In this document: piece after piece, positions 47,653 to 55,397 of the stretch
Layout of the letters: each line of letters begins with the position of its first letter
Position numbering within the stretch: position 1 is the stretch's first letter
Source: Amycolatopsis bullii
Lineage (GTDB): Bacteria; Actinomycetota; Actinomycetes; Mycobacteriales; Pseudonocardiaceae
Reading direction: 5' to 3'
NCBI RefSeq assembly: GCF_014654205.1
Contig: NZ_BNAW01000009.1
Coordinates: forward strand, 62,001 to 126,000
DNA: 64,000 nucleotides
Made by a program: the position numbers and the translations under genes
Notes under the pieces: generated by a model
Told to the model about the DNA's origin: nothing
What the model saw: only the letters and a program-made list of their open reading frames with translations
Database searches by the model: none

Positions 47653-48691
47653 TCCTCTCGGCCGGGACCGGGACGGCAGCACGCGCACCGCGAGCAGGCG
47701 GGCCACGATGAGCGACGTGGCCCGGCTGGCGGGCGTGAGCATCAAGACCGTCTCGCGCGTGGTCAACGACGAACCGGCGGTGCACCCCGACACCGCCGAG
47801 CGGGTCATGGCGGCCATCGAGCAGCTGGGGTTCCGGCGCAACCTGGGCGCGCGCAACCTGCGCCGCGGGTTGACCACCGGCACCATCGGGCTGATCGTCG
47901 AGGACGTCGGCAACCCCTTCTACTCCGAGCTGAACCGCGCGGTCGAACGCATCGCGACGTCGTTCGGGCGCCAGGTGCTCACCGGCTCGTCCGAGGAGAA
48001 CTCCGACCGCGAGCGGGAGCTGGTCCTGGAGTTCTGCGCGCGGCGGGTGGACGGCATCCTCGTCGTCCCGGCCGGCCTGCAGCACGGCTACCTGGTGCCG
48101 GAGATGCGCGCGGGCACGCCGGTGGTGTTCATCGACCGCCCGGCCGGCGACATCGTGGCCGACACCGTGCTGGTGGACAACCTCGGCGGCACCATCGAAG
48201 CCGTCACTCACCTCGCGCAGCACGGCCACCGGCGGATCGCCTTCCTCGGCGACAGCCCGGACATCTTCACCGCGGCCGAGCGCCTGCGCGGGTTCCGCGA
48301 GGGCTGCGTGCGCAACGGGATCACCTACGACGAGTCGCTGGTTTCGATGGGGACACCCACGCCGGACGCCGTCGGCAACGCGGTCAAGCGGCTGCTCGAC
48401 GGCCCGGACGCGGCCACCGCGGTGATCGCGGGCAACAACCGGATCGCCGTGCACCTGCTGCGCGCCCTCGCGCACGCCGAGCGCCGCCCGGCCATGGTCG
48501 GGTTCGACGACTTCGAGCTGGCGGACCTGCTGGACCCGCCGGTCACCGTGGTCGCACACGACGTCAGCGCACTGGGCCACGCCGCGGCCGAGCTGCTCTT
48601 CGCCCGCGTCCAAGGAGACCAGTCCCCGCCCAGAAAGGTAGTCCTGCCCGTGCATCTCGTCGCCCGTGGTTCCGGTGAGGTCGCCCCGTGA
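47639..48691 (+). CDS. LacI family repressor of the mannose locus
   Basis: 350 residues. HTH: ATMSDVARLAGVSIKTVSRVVNDEPAVHPDTAERVMAAIEQLGFRRNLGARNLRRG, preceded by an unusually long 20-residue basic N-terminal tail. The periplasmic-binding-like effector domain follows (TGTIGLIVEDVGNPFYSELNRAVE; ending VGFDDFELADLLDPPVTVVAHD). ATG 47639 has no ribosome site, agreeing with a leaderless message. Its stop overlaps the GTG of manA (GTGA). Effector probably mannose or a mannose phosphate, inferred from neighbours. Confidence 0.92.
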   Translation: MTTLSPLGRDRDGSTRTASRRATMSDVARLAGVSIKTVSRVVNDEPAVHPDTAERVMAAIEQLGFRRNLGARNLRRGLTTGTIGLIVEDVGNPFYSELNRAVERIATSFGRQVLTGSSEENSDRERELVLEFCARRVDGILVVPAGLQHGYLVPEMRAGTPVVFIDRPAGDIVADTVLVDNLGGTIEAVTHLAQHGHRRIAFLGDSPDIFTAAERLRGFREGCVRNGITYDESLVSMGTPTPDAVGNAVKRLLDGPDAATAVIAGNNRIAVHLLRALAHAERRPAMVGFDDFELADLLDPPVTVVAHDVSALGHAAAELLFARVQGDQSPPRKVVLPVHLVARGSGEVAP

Positions 48692-49725
48692 CCCTCGAAC
48701 CGATCCGGCTCCCCGCCAACCAGCCGCCGCAGTTCTACCGCGGCGGCGACGCCATCGCGGCGCTGCGCGGCGCGTCGCCGGACAAGAAGTTCGGCCCGGA
48801 GGACTGGGTCGCCTCGGCGACCACGATGTTCGGCCAGGAGACCAACGGCCTCACCCGGCTCCCGGACGGCGCCTGGCTGCGCGACGCGGTCGAGGCGAAC
48901 GCGAACGGCTGGCTCGGCGCGAAGCACGTCGAGGCGCTCGGGACATCCACTGGGCTGCTGGTGAAGCTCCTCGACGCGGGCCAGCGGCTGCCGGTGCACT
49001 TCCACCCGGACGACACGTTCGCGAAGCGGCACTTCGACTCGCACTTCGGCAAGACCGAGGCCTGGATCGTCGTGGGCACCCACGGCGACGACCCGCGCGT
49101 CTACCCGGGCTTCAAGGAGACACTGTCGAAGGCGACGGTGTCCGAGTGGACGCGCGAGCAGGACGTCCCCTCGATGCTGGGCGCGCTGAACAGCATCCCG
49201 GTGTCTCCCGGCGACACCGTCTACATCCCGGCCGGGCTGCCGCACGCGATCGGCGAAGGCGTCTTCGTCGTCGAACTCCAGCAGCCGACCGACTTCTCGC
49301 TCACCATCGAGTGGCGCGACTTTCTCGCGTCGCCGGAGAAGGGCCACCTCGGCCTCGGCTTCGACACCGCCATCGAGGCCCTCGACACCTCGGGCTGGGA
49401 CGCCGAACGCCTCGGCACGATCATCAAGCGCACCGCGGGCGATAACGCGTCCACTGTGGACCTCCTGGCCGGCGGATCGGAGCGGTTCTTCCGCGCCGAA
49501 CAGCTGCGCACCGACGAGAAGACAACGTTGTCACTCGATCCGTCCTTCGCGGTGCTGGTCGTTCTCGACGGCGAAGGCACGCTGCGGACCGAGCACGGCG
49601 GCGAGCACGCGCTGGCGAAGGGCGACACCTACGTCGTCCCGTTCGACGCCGGCCAGACCGAGCTGTCCGGCACGGCGACGGTGATCCGCTGCCGGCCGCC
49701 GGCGCCGGAAGAGAGGCACGGATGA
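48688..49725 (+). CDS. manA: Class I mannose-6-phosphate isomerase
   Basis: 345 residues from GTG 48688, overlapping the lacI stop. Cupin-type phosphomannose isomerase: zinc ligands in LPVHFHPDDTFAKRHF, then GKTEAWIVVG, DTVYIPAGLPHAIGEGVFVVELQQPTDFSLTIEW and the C-terminal cupin VVLDGEGTLRTEHGG. It turns mannose 6-phosphate into fructose 6-phosphate, linking imported mannose to glycolysis. An exact copy of the LacI operator lies inside the gene at 49521-49532. Its stop overlaps the ABC ATPase start. Confidence 0.92.
   Translation: MTLEPIRLPANQPPQFYRGGDAIAALRGASPDKKFGPEDWVASATTMFGQETNGLTRLPDGAWLRDAVEANANGWLGAKHVEALGTSTGLLVKLLDAGQRLPVHFHPDDTFAKRHFDSHFGKTEAWIVVGTHGDDPRVYPGFKETLSKATVSEWTREQDVPSMLGALNSIPVSPGDTVYIPAGLPHAIGEGVFVVELQQPTDFSLTIEWRDFLASPEKGHLGLGFDTAIEALDTSGWDAERLGTIIKRTAGDNASTVDLLAGGSERFFRAEQLRTDEKTTLSLDPSFAVLVVLDGEGTLRTEHGGEHALAKGDTYVVPFDAGQTELSGTATVIRCRPPAPEERHG
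49521..49532. promoter_or_regulatory. Intragenic LacI operator O3 inside manA
   Basis: GACAACGTTGTC, identical to the site at lacI, in the codons for Lys-Thr-Thr-Leu-Ser of ManA, 1880 bp downstream of O2. A perfect 12-bp match in the same operon is unlikely by chance. It could support looping or act as a roadblock. Confidence 0.55.
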
Positions 49726-50486
49726 GCGAACTCCTCCTGGACGCGGTCGACCTGACCAAGCACTACGGGTCCGTCGAAGCCCTGCGCGGCGCGTCGTTCC
49801 AGGCCCGCGCGGGCGAGGTGACGGCCCTGATCGGCGACAACGGCGCCGGCAAGTCCACGCTGGTCAAGTGCCTCTCCGGCGCGGAACAGCCGACCTCGGG
49901 GAAGATCCTCCTCGACGGGACCGAAGTGCACTTGGACTCCCCCACCACCGCGCGGCGGCTGGGCATCGAGACCGTCTACCAGGACCTCGCCGTCGCGCCC
50001 GAGCTCGACCCGGCGGCCAACCTCTTCCTCGGCCGCGAGATCCACCGCAAGGGCATCCTCGGCAAGCTCGGGATGCTCGACAAGGCCGAGATGCGGCGGC
50101 AGGCCGTCGAGGAGTTCCAGCGCCTCGGCGTGACCCTGCAGAGCACCGACGTCCCGATCGGGTCGCTTTCGGGCGGCCAGCGGCAGAGCGTCGCGGTGGC
50201 GCGCTCGGTCGTGTGGGCGTCGAAGGTCGTGTTCATGGACGAGCCCACGGCGGCGCTGGGTGTCGTGCAGCGCGAGCGCGTGCTCGACGTCATCAAGAAG
50301 GTGCGCGACAAGGGCATCGCCGTGGTGCTGATCAGCCACAACATGCCCGAGGTGCTGTCGGTCGCCGACCGCGTCGAGGTGCTGCGGCTCGGCAAGCGGG
50401 TCGCCCGGTTCACCGGCTCGGACACGAAGCTCGAAGACCTCGTCGCCGCGATGACCGGCGCCCTCGTGCAGGAGGAGGCCGCGTGA
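49722..50486 (+). CDS. Sugar ABC transporter ATPase (FrcA-like)
   Basis: 254 residues. Walker A IGDNGAGKSTLVK, signature LSGGQRQSVAVARS, Walker B VVFMDEPTAALGVVQRERVL, switch VVLISHNMPEVL. Most CUT2-class sugar ATPases are fused double domains of about 500 residues; this single-domain form, with the TAALGVVQ wording, resembles FrcA of the Sinorhizobium fructose/mannose/ribose importer. It overlaps manA (ATGA) upstream and is followed by a 26-codon ORF and then the permease. Confidence 0.92.
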   Translation: MSELLLDAVDLTKHYGSVEALRGASFQARAGEVTALIGDNGAGKSTLVKCLSGAEQPTSGKILLDGTEVHLDSPTTARRLGIETVYQDLAVAPELDPAANLFLGREIHRKGILGKLGMLDKAEMRRQAVEEFQRLGVTLQSTDVPIGSLSGGQRQSVAVARSVVWASKVVFMDEPTAALGVVQRERVLDVIKKVRDKGIAVVLISHNMPEVLSVADRVEVLRLGKRVARFTGSDTKLEDLVAAMTGALVQEEAA

Positions 50487-50563
50487 CCGAGCCTGCGAGG
50501 TCCGCAATAGACACAGCAGCGTCGGTCACGACGCCGACGAGCGTGAGCGAGGAGGCGGCGTGA
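50483..50563 (+). CDS. 26-residue coupled mini-ORF between ABC ATPase and permease
   Basis: GTG 50483 overlaps the ATPase stop (GTGA) and the frame ends at TGA 50563, overlapping the permease GTG (50560). It encodes VTEPARSAIDTAASVTTPTSVSEEAA. Its last codons (SEEAA) echo the ATPase end (QEEAA), as if the junction had been duplicated. Whether the peptide has a function is unknown; it would keep ribosomes coupled across the gap. Confidence 0.4.
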   Translation: MTEPARSAIDTAASVTTPTSVSEEAA

Positions 50564-51612
50564 GCGTGTCCAGTCCCCCTCAGAAGGACATCCAGGAGAG
50601 CCCCGAAGCGGGCTTCGGCAAGCGGCCGCTGGGCAAGCGCCTGATCGAGGCCAACACGTTCTGGATCGGGCTGGTCCTGCTGGCGCTGGTCATCCTGTTC
50701 AGCGCGATCGCGCCGGACAGCTTCCCGACGCTGTTCACGTTCCAGACGCTGTTCATCGAGTCCTCGGTGCTGCTGATCCTGTCGGTCGGCATGACGTTCG
50801 TGATCATCACCTCGGGCATCGACCTCTCGGTCGGCTCGGTGCTGATCCTCGCGGGCATGGTCGCGGGCAAGGTGATGGAGGCGCTGTCCGGCGGGGACGC
50901 GTCGAAGGCGGGCTGGGGCGTGATCCTCGTCGGGCTCGTCGTCGCCGTGGTCACCGGCACGATCTGGGGCCTGATCAACGGCGTCCTCGTCGCCGTGGCG
51001 AAGATCCCGGCCTTGATCGTCACCCTCGGCACGATGGGGGCCGCGCTGGCCACCGCGTACCTGCTCAACGGTGGCTCGGACCTGCGCACCGTGCCGGCGG
51101 AACTGACCAAGACCTTGGGCTACGGCACGTCCTTCGGCATCGTGCCCAACCTGGTGATCGTGGCCATCGTGATCACCGTCATCGGGGCGTGGCTGCTGCG
51201 GACCACGAAGTTCGGGCGGTACACGTTCGCGGTCGGCTCCAACGCCGAAGGCGCGCGGCGGGCGGGCATCGGCGTCACCGCGCACCTGCTGAAGGTGTAC
51301 ACGCTGACGGGTTTCCTGGCCGGGATCGCCGGGTTCCTTTCGCTGGCCTACTACAACTCGACCACCATCTCCGGGCACACCACCGACAACCTCAACGCCA
51401 TCGCCGCGGTCGTGATGGGCGGGACGAGCCTCTTCGGCGGCGTCGGCACGATCCTGGGCACGGTGATCGGGGTCTTCATCCCCGCGGTGCTGCGCAAGGG
51501 CTTCAACATCATCCACGTCCAGGACTTCTGGCAGATGTTCATCGTCAGCTGGGTCCTGGTCGCCGCGGTCTGGTTCGACCAGCGCCGCCGCCGTCGCCAC
51601 AACTCCCGCTGA
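50560..51612 (+). CDS. Sugar ABC transporter permease (FrcC/RbsC-like)
   Basis: 350 residues. A multi-pass permease of the branched-chain/ribose family: FWIGLVLLALVILFSAIAP, SSVLLILSVGMTFVIITSGIDLSVGSVLILAGMVAGKVM (the conserved GIDLSVGS motif), GLVVAVVTGTIWGLINGVLVAVAKIPALIVTLGTMG and, later, GFLAGIAGFLSLAYYNS and AAVVMGGTSLFGGVGTILGTVIGVFIPAVLRKG. It forms the membrane channel for the sugar importer with the flanking ATPase and binding protein. GTG start with GAGGAGG upstream. Confidence 0.93.
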   Translation: MSVSSPPQKDIQESPEAGFGKRPLGKRLIEANTFWIGLVLLALVILFSAIAPDSFPTLFTFQTLFIESSVLLILSVGMTFVIITSGIDLSVGSVLILAGMVAGKVMEALSGGDASKAGWGVILVGLVVAVVTGTIWGLINGVLVAVAKIPALIVTLGTMGAALATAYLLNGGSDLRTVPAELTKTLGYGTSFGIVPNLVIVAIVITVIGAWLLRTTKFGRYTFAVGSNAEGARRAGIGVTAHLLKVYTLTGFLAGIAGFLSLAYYNSTTISGHTTDNLNAIAAVVMGGTSLFGGVGTILGTVIGVFIPAVLRKGFNIIHVQDFWQMFIVSWVLVAAVWFDQRRRRRHNSR

Positions 51613-51642
51613 GTCCCCCCAAGTACAGTCCCCCCAAGTACA
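51613..51642 (+). repeat. Perfect 15-bp tandem duplication before the binding-protein gene
   Basis: GTCCCCCCAAGTACA occurs at 51613-51627 and again at 51628-51642, filling most of the 41-bp gap between the permease stop and the binding-protein start and ending just before the ribosome site GAGGTG. Recent slippage duplication or an element affecting differential expression. Confidence 0.8.
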
Positions 51643-51653
51643 ACGAGGTGCTT

Positions 51654-52649
51654 ATGAAACTGACCAAGACTCTCACCGCCATGGGTGCCGTGGTCTCCGC
51701 CGCCGCCCTGCTGTCCGCGTGCGGCTCGGGCACGGTCGGGCAGAGCGGGTCCGGAAACTCGGCGCAGCCGGTCGGCGGCAAGAAGCTCGCGCTGATCCCG
51801 GGCGTGCAGGCCGAGCCGTTCTACATCTCGCTGCAGTGCGGTGCCGAGGCCGAAGCGAAGAAGCTCGGCTACGAGCTGACCACCCAGGCACCGCAGAAGT
51901 TCGACGCGCCCCTGCAGACCCAACTGGTCAACGCCCTCGGCGCCAACCCGCCGGCCGCGCTGCTCATCGCCCCGACCGACGACACCGCGATGCTGGCGCC
52001 GATCCAGCAGGTCAAGGCGCGCGGGACGAAGATCGTCGAGGTCGACACCGCGCTGAAGGACACCGGGGTCGCCGTCTCGTCGATCTCGTCCGACAACGCC
52101 GCGGGCGGCAAGCTCGCGGCCCAGACGATGGCCAAGCTGGCCGGCGGCAAGAGCGGCTCGGTACTGGTGCTCGACACGATCGCGGGCACGTCCACCACGG
52201 CCGCGCGCGCCAAGGGCTTCGAGGACGAGCTGAAGAACACCCCGAACCTCAAGTCGATCGGCATCCAGTTCACCCAGAACGAGCCGGAGCAGGCCGCGGC
52301 CAAGGTGACGGCGGCCCTGTCGTCGACCCCGGACCTGATCGGCGTCTTCGCCACCAACCTCAACACCGGCGAAGGCGCGGCGACCGGCCTGCGCAACGCG
52401 GGCAAGGTCGGCGCGGTCAACCTGATCGGCTTCGACGCCAGCCCGTCGGAGGTCGAGGGCCTCAAGAACGGCCAGTACCAGGCCCTCATCGCCCAGGACC
52501 CGGCCTCGATCGGCACCCAGGGCGTCCAGCAGGCCGTCGCGGCCATCGAGGGCAAGGCGGTGACGCGGAACCTCACCGCGCAGCTGCACTCGATCACCAA
52601 GGACGACATGGACACCAACTCGCAGTACTTCTACAAGCAGTCCTGCTGA
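51654..52649 (+). CDS. Sugar ABC transporter substrate-binding lipoprotein (FrcB/RbsB-like)
   Basis: 331 residues. Lipoprotein signal MKLTKTLTAMGAVVSAAALLSAC (Cys23), Ser/Gly-rich linker, then a type 1 periplasmic-binding fold: KLALIPGVQAEPFYISLQCGAEAEAKKLGYEL, LLIAPTDDTAMLAPIQQVKARGTKIVEVDTAL, SDNAAGGKLAAQTMAKLAGGKSGSVLVLD, and NLIGFDASPSEVEGLKNGQYQALIAQDPASIG. It captures the sugar, here most likely mannose by context, for the permease/ATPase. Last gene of the lacI-manA-ABC operon. Confidence 0.93.
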   Translation: MKLTKTLTAMGAVVSAAALLSACGSGTVGQSGSGNSAQPVGGKKLALIPGVQAEPFYISLQCGAEAEAKKLGYELTTQAPQKFDAPLQTQLVNALGANPPAALLIAPTDDTAMLAPIQQVKARGTKIVEVDTALKDTGVAVSSISSDNAAGGKLAAQTMAKLAGGKSGSVLVLDTIAGTSTTAARAKGFEDELKNTPNLKSIGIQFTQNEPEQAAAKVTAALSSTPDLIGVFATNLNTGEGAATGLRNAGKVGAVNLIGFDASPSEVEGLKNGQYQALIAQDPASIGTQGVQQAVAAIEGKAVTRNLTAQLHSITKDDMDTNSQYFYKQSC

Positions 52650-52661
52650 CCCGTCCGTCAG

Positions 52662-52696
52662 AGCCCTGCGGGTGGTGTGCGCGCCTCCGCAGGGCT
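52662..52696 (+). terminator. Terminator after the mannose ABC operon
   Basis: AGCCCTGCGG (52662-52671) pairs with CCGCAGGGCT (52687-52696), 15-nt loop, followed by TT, starting 13 bases after the binding-protein stop. Confidence 0.75.
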
Positions 52697-52705
52697 TTGA
52701 CCAGC

Positions 52706-52728
52706 GGTGTTCACCGGCGGTGAACACC
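52706..52728. promoter_or_regulatory. Perfect palindrome upstream of the cyclase-fold gene
   Basis: GGTGTTCACC (52706-52715), GGC, GGTGAACACC (52719-52728): 10-bp perfect arms with a 3-bp spacer. Directly behind the operon terminator and about 130 bp before the next start; an operator more likely than a second terminator, but either is possible. Confidence 0.5.
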
Positions 52729-52803
52729 CGCAGCCGGTCACCGCGGTGGGAGAACCGCTCACCGCACCGCCCGTTTCCCCGGACGGGTGTCCTGCGTCAC
52801 ACT

Positions 52804-52836
52804 CATCTGCACATGCATCTGCACTTCCAGATGCAT
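52804..52836. promoter_or_regulatory. CATCTGCAC repeats and palindrome before the cyclase-fold gene
   Basis: ATGCATCTG (52813-52821) and CAGATGCAT (52828-52836) are perfect inverted arms around six bases. CATCTGCAC also occurs as a direct repeat at 52804-52812 and 52816-52824. The cluster is AT-rich against its surroundings and ends 18 bp before the start codon. Confidence 0.6.
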
Positions 52837-52854
52837 GATCGCAGGGAGGGTGCG

Positions 52855-53550
52855 ATGAAGTACGAACGGCCGGCTTTGCACCGGACGATCTTCGCCGTGG
52901 ACGTCGAGGGCTACGGCGACCAGAACAGGACCACACCACACCGGCTGGCGTTGCGCGAAGGGCTCTACCGCGCGCTCAGCCGCTCGTTCGACGACGCCGG
53001 CGTCCCGTGGGCGGCCTGCCGGCGCGAGGACTGCGGCGACGGCGTCTTCGTCCTCGTCCCGCCGGAGATCCCGAAGGGACTGTTCGTCGAGTTCCTGCCC
53101 GCCGCGCTCGCCGTCGCGCTGCACCGGCACAACCGGACCCACGACCCCGGCGCGCGGATCCGGCTCCGGATGGCGCTGCACGCGGGCGAGATCGCCTACG
53201 ACGACCACGGGGTCACCGCGCCGGCGATCAACCAGACGTTCCGGCTCCTGGAGGCCAGGCCGTTGAAGGAGGCGCTCAAGGCGTCCCGCGGCGTGCTGGC
53301 GCTGATCACGTCGGCGTGGTTCTTCGACGAGGTCGTCCGGCACAGCGACGGTCTCGACCCGACGACGTTCCGGCCGGTGCCGGTGGCCGTCAAGGAAACC
53401 CGCACGACCGGGTGGATTTCGCTGCCGGACCGGCCGTACCCGGCGAACTCGAGCCTGCTCGGCAACGTCACGGCGATCGACCACTACCGGACCTGGCGCC
53501 GGTTCCGCCGCCACGCCCAGGTGCTGGCCGACCGCGACGGGCCCGCGTAG
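52855..53550 (+). CDS. Stand-alone nucleotidyl-cyclase-fold protein
   Basis: 231 residues from ATG 52855 with GGGAGGG upstream. The first strand TIFAVDVEGYGDQNRT carries a metal-type Asp (D16), and REDCGDGVFVLVP carries a second (D62), 46 residues later, close to the spacing of the two metal aspartates in class III cyclases; RLRMALHAGEI continues the fold. No other domain is present except a C-terminal tail (about 150-231, with TGWISLPDRPYP). This family is frequent in actinomycetes, sometimes near effector-associated or NB-ARC genes. Activity and product are unknown; it may be a cyclase or only bind nucleotide. Confidence 0.75.
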   Translation: MKYERPALHRTIFAVDVEGYGDQNRTTPHRLALREGLYRALSRSFDDAGVPWAACRREDCGDGVFVLVPPEIPKGLFVEFLPAALAVALHRHNRTHDPGARIRLRMALHAGEIAYDDHGVTAPAINQTFRLLEARPLKEALKASRGVLALITSAWFFDEVVRHSDGLDPTTFRPVPVAVKETRTTGWISLPDRPYPANSSLLGNVTAIDHYRTWRRFRRHAQVLADRDGPA

Positions 53551-53598
53551 CCGTAGGATCTACTGCCCTGGACACCGCCGCCGAGGGGAGGCCCGACC

Positions 53599-54645
53599 GT
53601 GCACCTGCGCCCGGCGTCCCGCGCCGACCCGCTGCCGGTGCTCGCCGCCGCCCGCCGCATCACCGACGACCTGCGCGACGGCCTGTCCGGCATGCCCGCC
53701 CGCCGCGCCGCACACCGCCTGCGCCGGCTCTTCGGCTTCCCGGGACTCGGCCTCACCGACCTGTCCGGGTCCCTGCTGTGGTCGGGGCGGCCCGGGCCGG
53801 ACGCGGTCGTCGCGACGGTGCTCGAAAGCGTGCTCCACAGCGAAGAACCCGGCTCGGCGCCGGACGTCCTGGTGCTGCCGCTGCACGTCCGCGACGAGCT
53901 CGCCGGGGCGTTGCTGGTCGTCGGGGACGTCCGGGACGCGGTCGCGGCCCAGGCCGCCGACCTGGTGGTGCAGGCGCTGGAGCGCGGGCGGCTCGAGGCG
54001 TCGGCGGAACAGGCGGCGCAGGCCGAACTGCGGGCGCTGCGGGCGGAGATGTCGCCGCACTTCGTCTACAACGCCCTGACGGTGATCGCGTCGCTGGTGC
54101 GGTCGGACCCCGACCGCGCCCGCGACCTCATGCTCGACTTCGCCGACTACACCCGCTACAGCCTGGCCCGCCACGGCGAGTACACCGTCGTCGCCGAGGA
54201 GTTCCGCGCCATCGAGACGTACCTGGCGCTGCAGAAGGCGGTGCTCGGCGAACGGCTGCGCGTCCAGGTGCGGGTGGCGCCGGAGATCCTCGCCGTCGCG
54301 GTGCCGTACCTCGTGCTGGAGCCGCTGGTGGAGAACGCGATCCGGCACGGCATCGAGCCGCGGTCGGGCACCGGGCAGGTCCAGGTGCACGGCCAGGCGG
54401 AAGGGAACGACTGCGTGATCTTCGTCGAGGACGACGGGGTCGGCATGGACCCGAAACGGGCGGCGGACATCCTCGCCGGGCGCACCGGCGAAGACGATCC
54501 CGCGGGTCTCGGGCTGGCCAATGTGGACAGACGGCTGCGGGACGTCTACGGCGCCTGGTACGGCCTCACCGTGGAAACCGAGGTCGGCGCGGGCACCCGG
54601 GTGATCGTGCGGGTGCCGCGGTTCCAGCCGGGAGTGCTGCCGTGA
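53599..54645 (+). CDS. Soluble LytS-type sensor histidine kinase
   Basis: 348 residues from GTG 53599. Residues 1-130 form a GAF-like sensor region without membrane segments. The His_kinase block is ELRALRAEMSPHFVYNALTVIASLV (His154; relatives usually read NPHF), and the ATPase shows VPYLVLEPLVENAIRHG, VEDDGVGMD and DPAGLGLANVDRRLRDVYG. Missing the 5TM-LYT domain, it should sense a cytoplasmic signal. TAGGAT at 53554-53559 is a possible -10. Its stop overlaps the response-regulator GTG. Confidence 0.9.
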   Translation: MHLRPASRADPLPVLAAARRITDDLRDGLSGMPARRAAHRLRRLFGFPGLGLTDLSGSLLWSGRPGPDAVVATVLESVLHSEEPGSAPDVLVLPLHVRDELAGALLVVGDVRDAVAAQAADLVVQALERGRLEASAEQAAQAELRALRAEMSPHFVYNALTVIASLVRSDPDRARDLMLDFADYTRYSLARHGEYTVVAEEFRAIETYLALQKAVLGERLRVQVRVAPEILAVAVPYLVLEPLVENAIRHGIEPRSGTGQVQVHGQAEGNDCVIFVEDDGVGMDPKRAADILAGRTGEDDPAGLGLANVDRRLRDVYGAWYGLTVETEVGAGTRVIVRVPRFQPGVLP

Positions 54646-55397
54646 GCGGGCTCCGGGTACTGGCCGTCGACGACCTGCCGCCCGCGCTGGACGAGCTCTG
54701 CCGGATGCTGCGCGAAGCGCCCGAAGTCGGCGAAGTCGTCGGCGCCGCAGATGCGCTGAAGGCGTTGAAGCTGCTTCAGGCGGATCAGTTCGACGCGGTG
54801 TTCCTCGACATCTCGATGCCGGGCCTCGACGGGCTCGAACTCGCGTCGCTGCTGGCGAAGCTGAGCGAGCCGCCGGTGATCGTGTTCGTCACCGCGCACG
54901 ACGGGCACGCGGTGACCGCGTACGGCATCGGCGCGGTCGACTACCTGCTCAAGCCGGTCCGCACCGAACGGCTGTCCGCGGCGCTGGCCAAGGTGCTGCG
55001 GATGGCGACCCCGGCGTCGCGGCCGACCCCGGACGCGATGGCGGCGCTGCCGGTCGAGTCGGGCGGGCGGACCCGGTACGTCCGCCGTGACGACGTGTTG
55101 TTCGTGGAGGCCCACGGCGACTACGTCCGCCTGCACACCCGAGGCGGGGTCCACCTGGTCCGGATGCCGATTTCGCGGCTGGAGGAGTACTGGGAGGGCA
55201 CGGGGTTCAGCCGGGTGCACCGCGGTTTCCTGCTGGCGGTGGGGGCGGTGCTGGAGCTGCGCAGCGACACGGCGGGCGGGCTGCTGGCCCACACGGAGGC
55301 CGGAGACGTCCCGGTGAGCCGCCGCCACGCGCGGGACCTGCGGGACCGGTTGCTGGAAGCGGCCCAGCGCGGTCAGCTCGGATCCGATTCGCGATGA
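54642..55397 (+). CDS. LytTR-type response regulator
   Basis: 251 residues from GTG 54642. Receiver domain 1-120: VLAVDDLPPALDEL, phospho-acceptor Asp56 in VFLDISMPGLDG, FVTAHDGHAVTAYGIGAVDYLLKPV. LytTR DNA-binding domain from about 145: YVRRDDVLFVEAHGDYVRLHTRGGVHLVRMPISRLEEYWEGTGFSRVHRGFLLAV. It forms a two-component pair with the kinase and starts a five-gene coupled run with the membrane proteins and symporters; the LytTR-like boxes at 57398-57439 are its likely target. Confidence 0.94.
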   Translation: MSGLRVLAVDDLPPALDELCRMLREAPEVGEVVGAADALKALKLLQADQFDAVFLDISMPGLDGLELASLLAKLSEPPVIVFVTAHDGHAVTAYGIGAVDYLLKPVRTERLSAALAKVLRMATPASRPTPDAMAALPVESGGRTRYVRRDDVLFVEAHGDYVRLHTRGGVHLVRMPISRLEEYWEGTGFSRVHRGFLLAVGAVLELRSDTAGGLLAHTEAGDVPVSRRHARDLRDRLLEAAQRGQLGSDSR

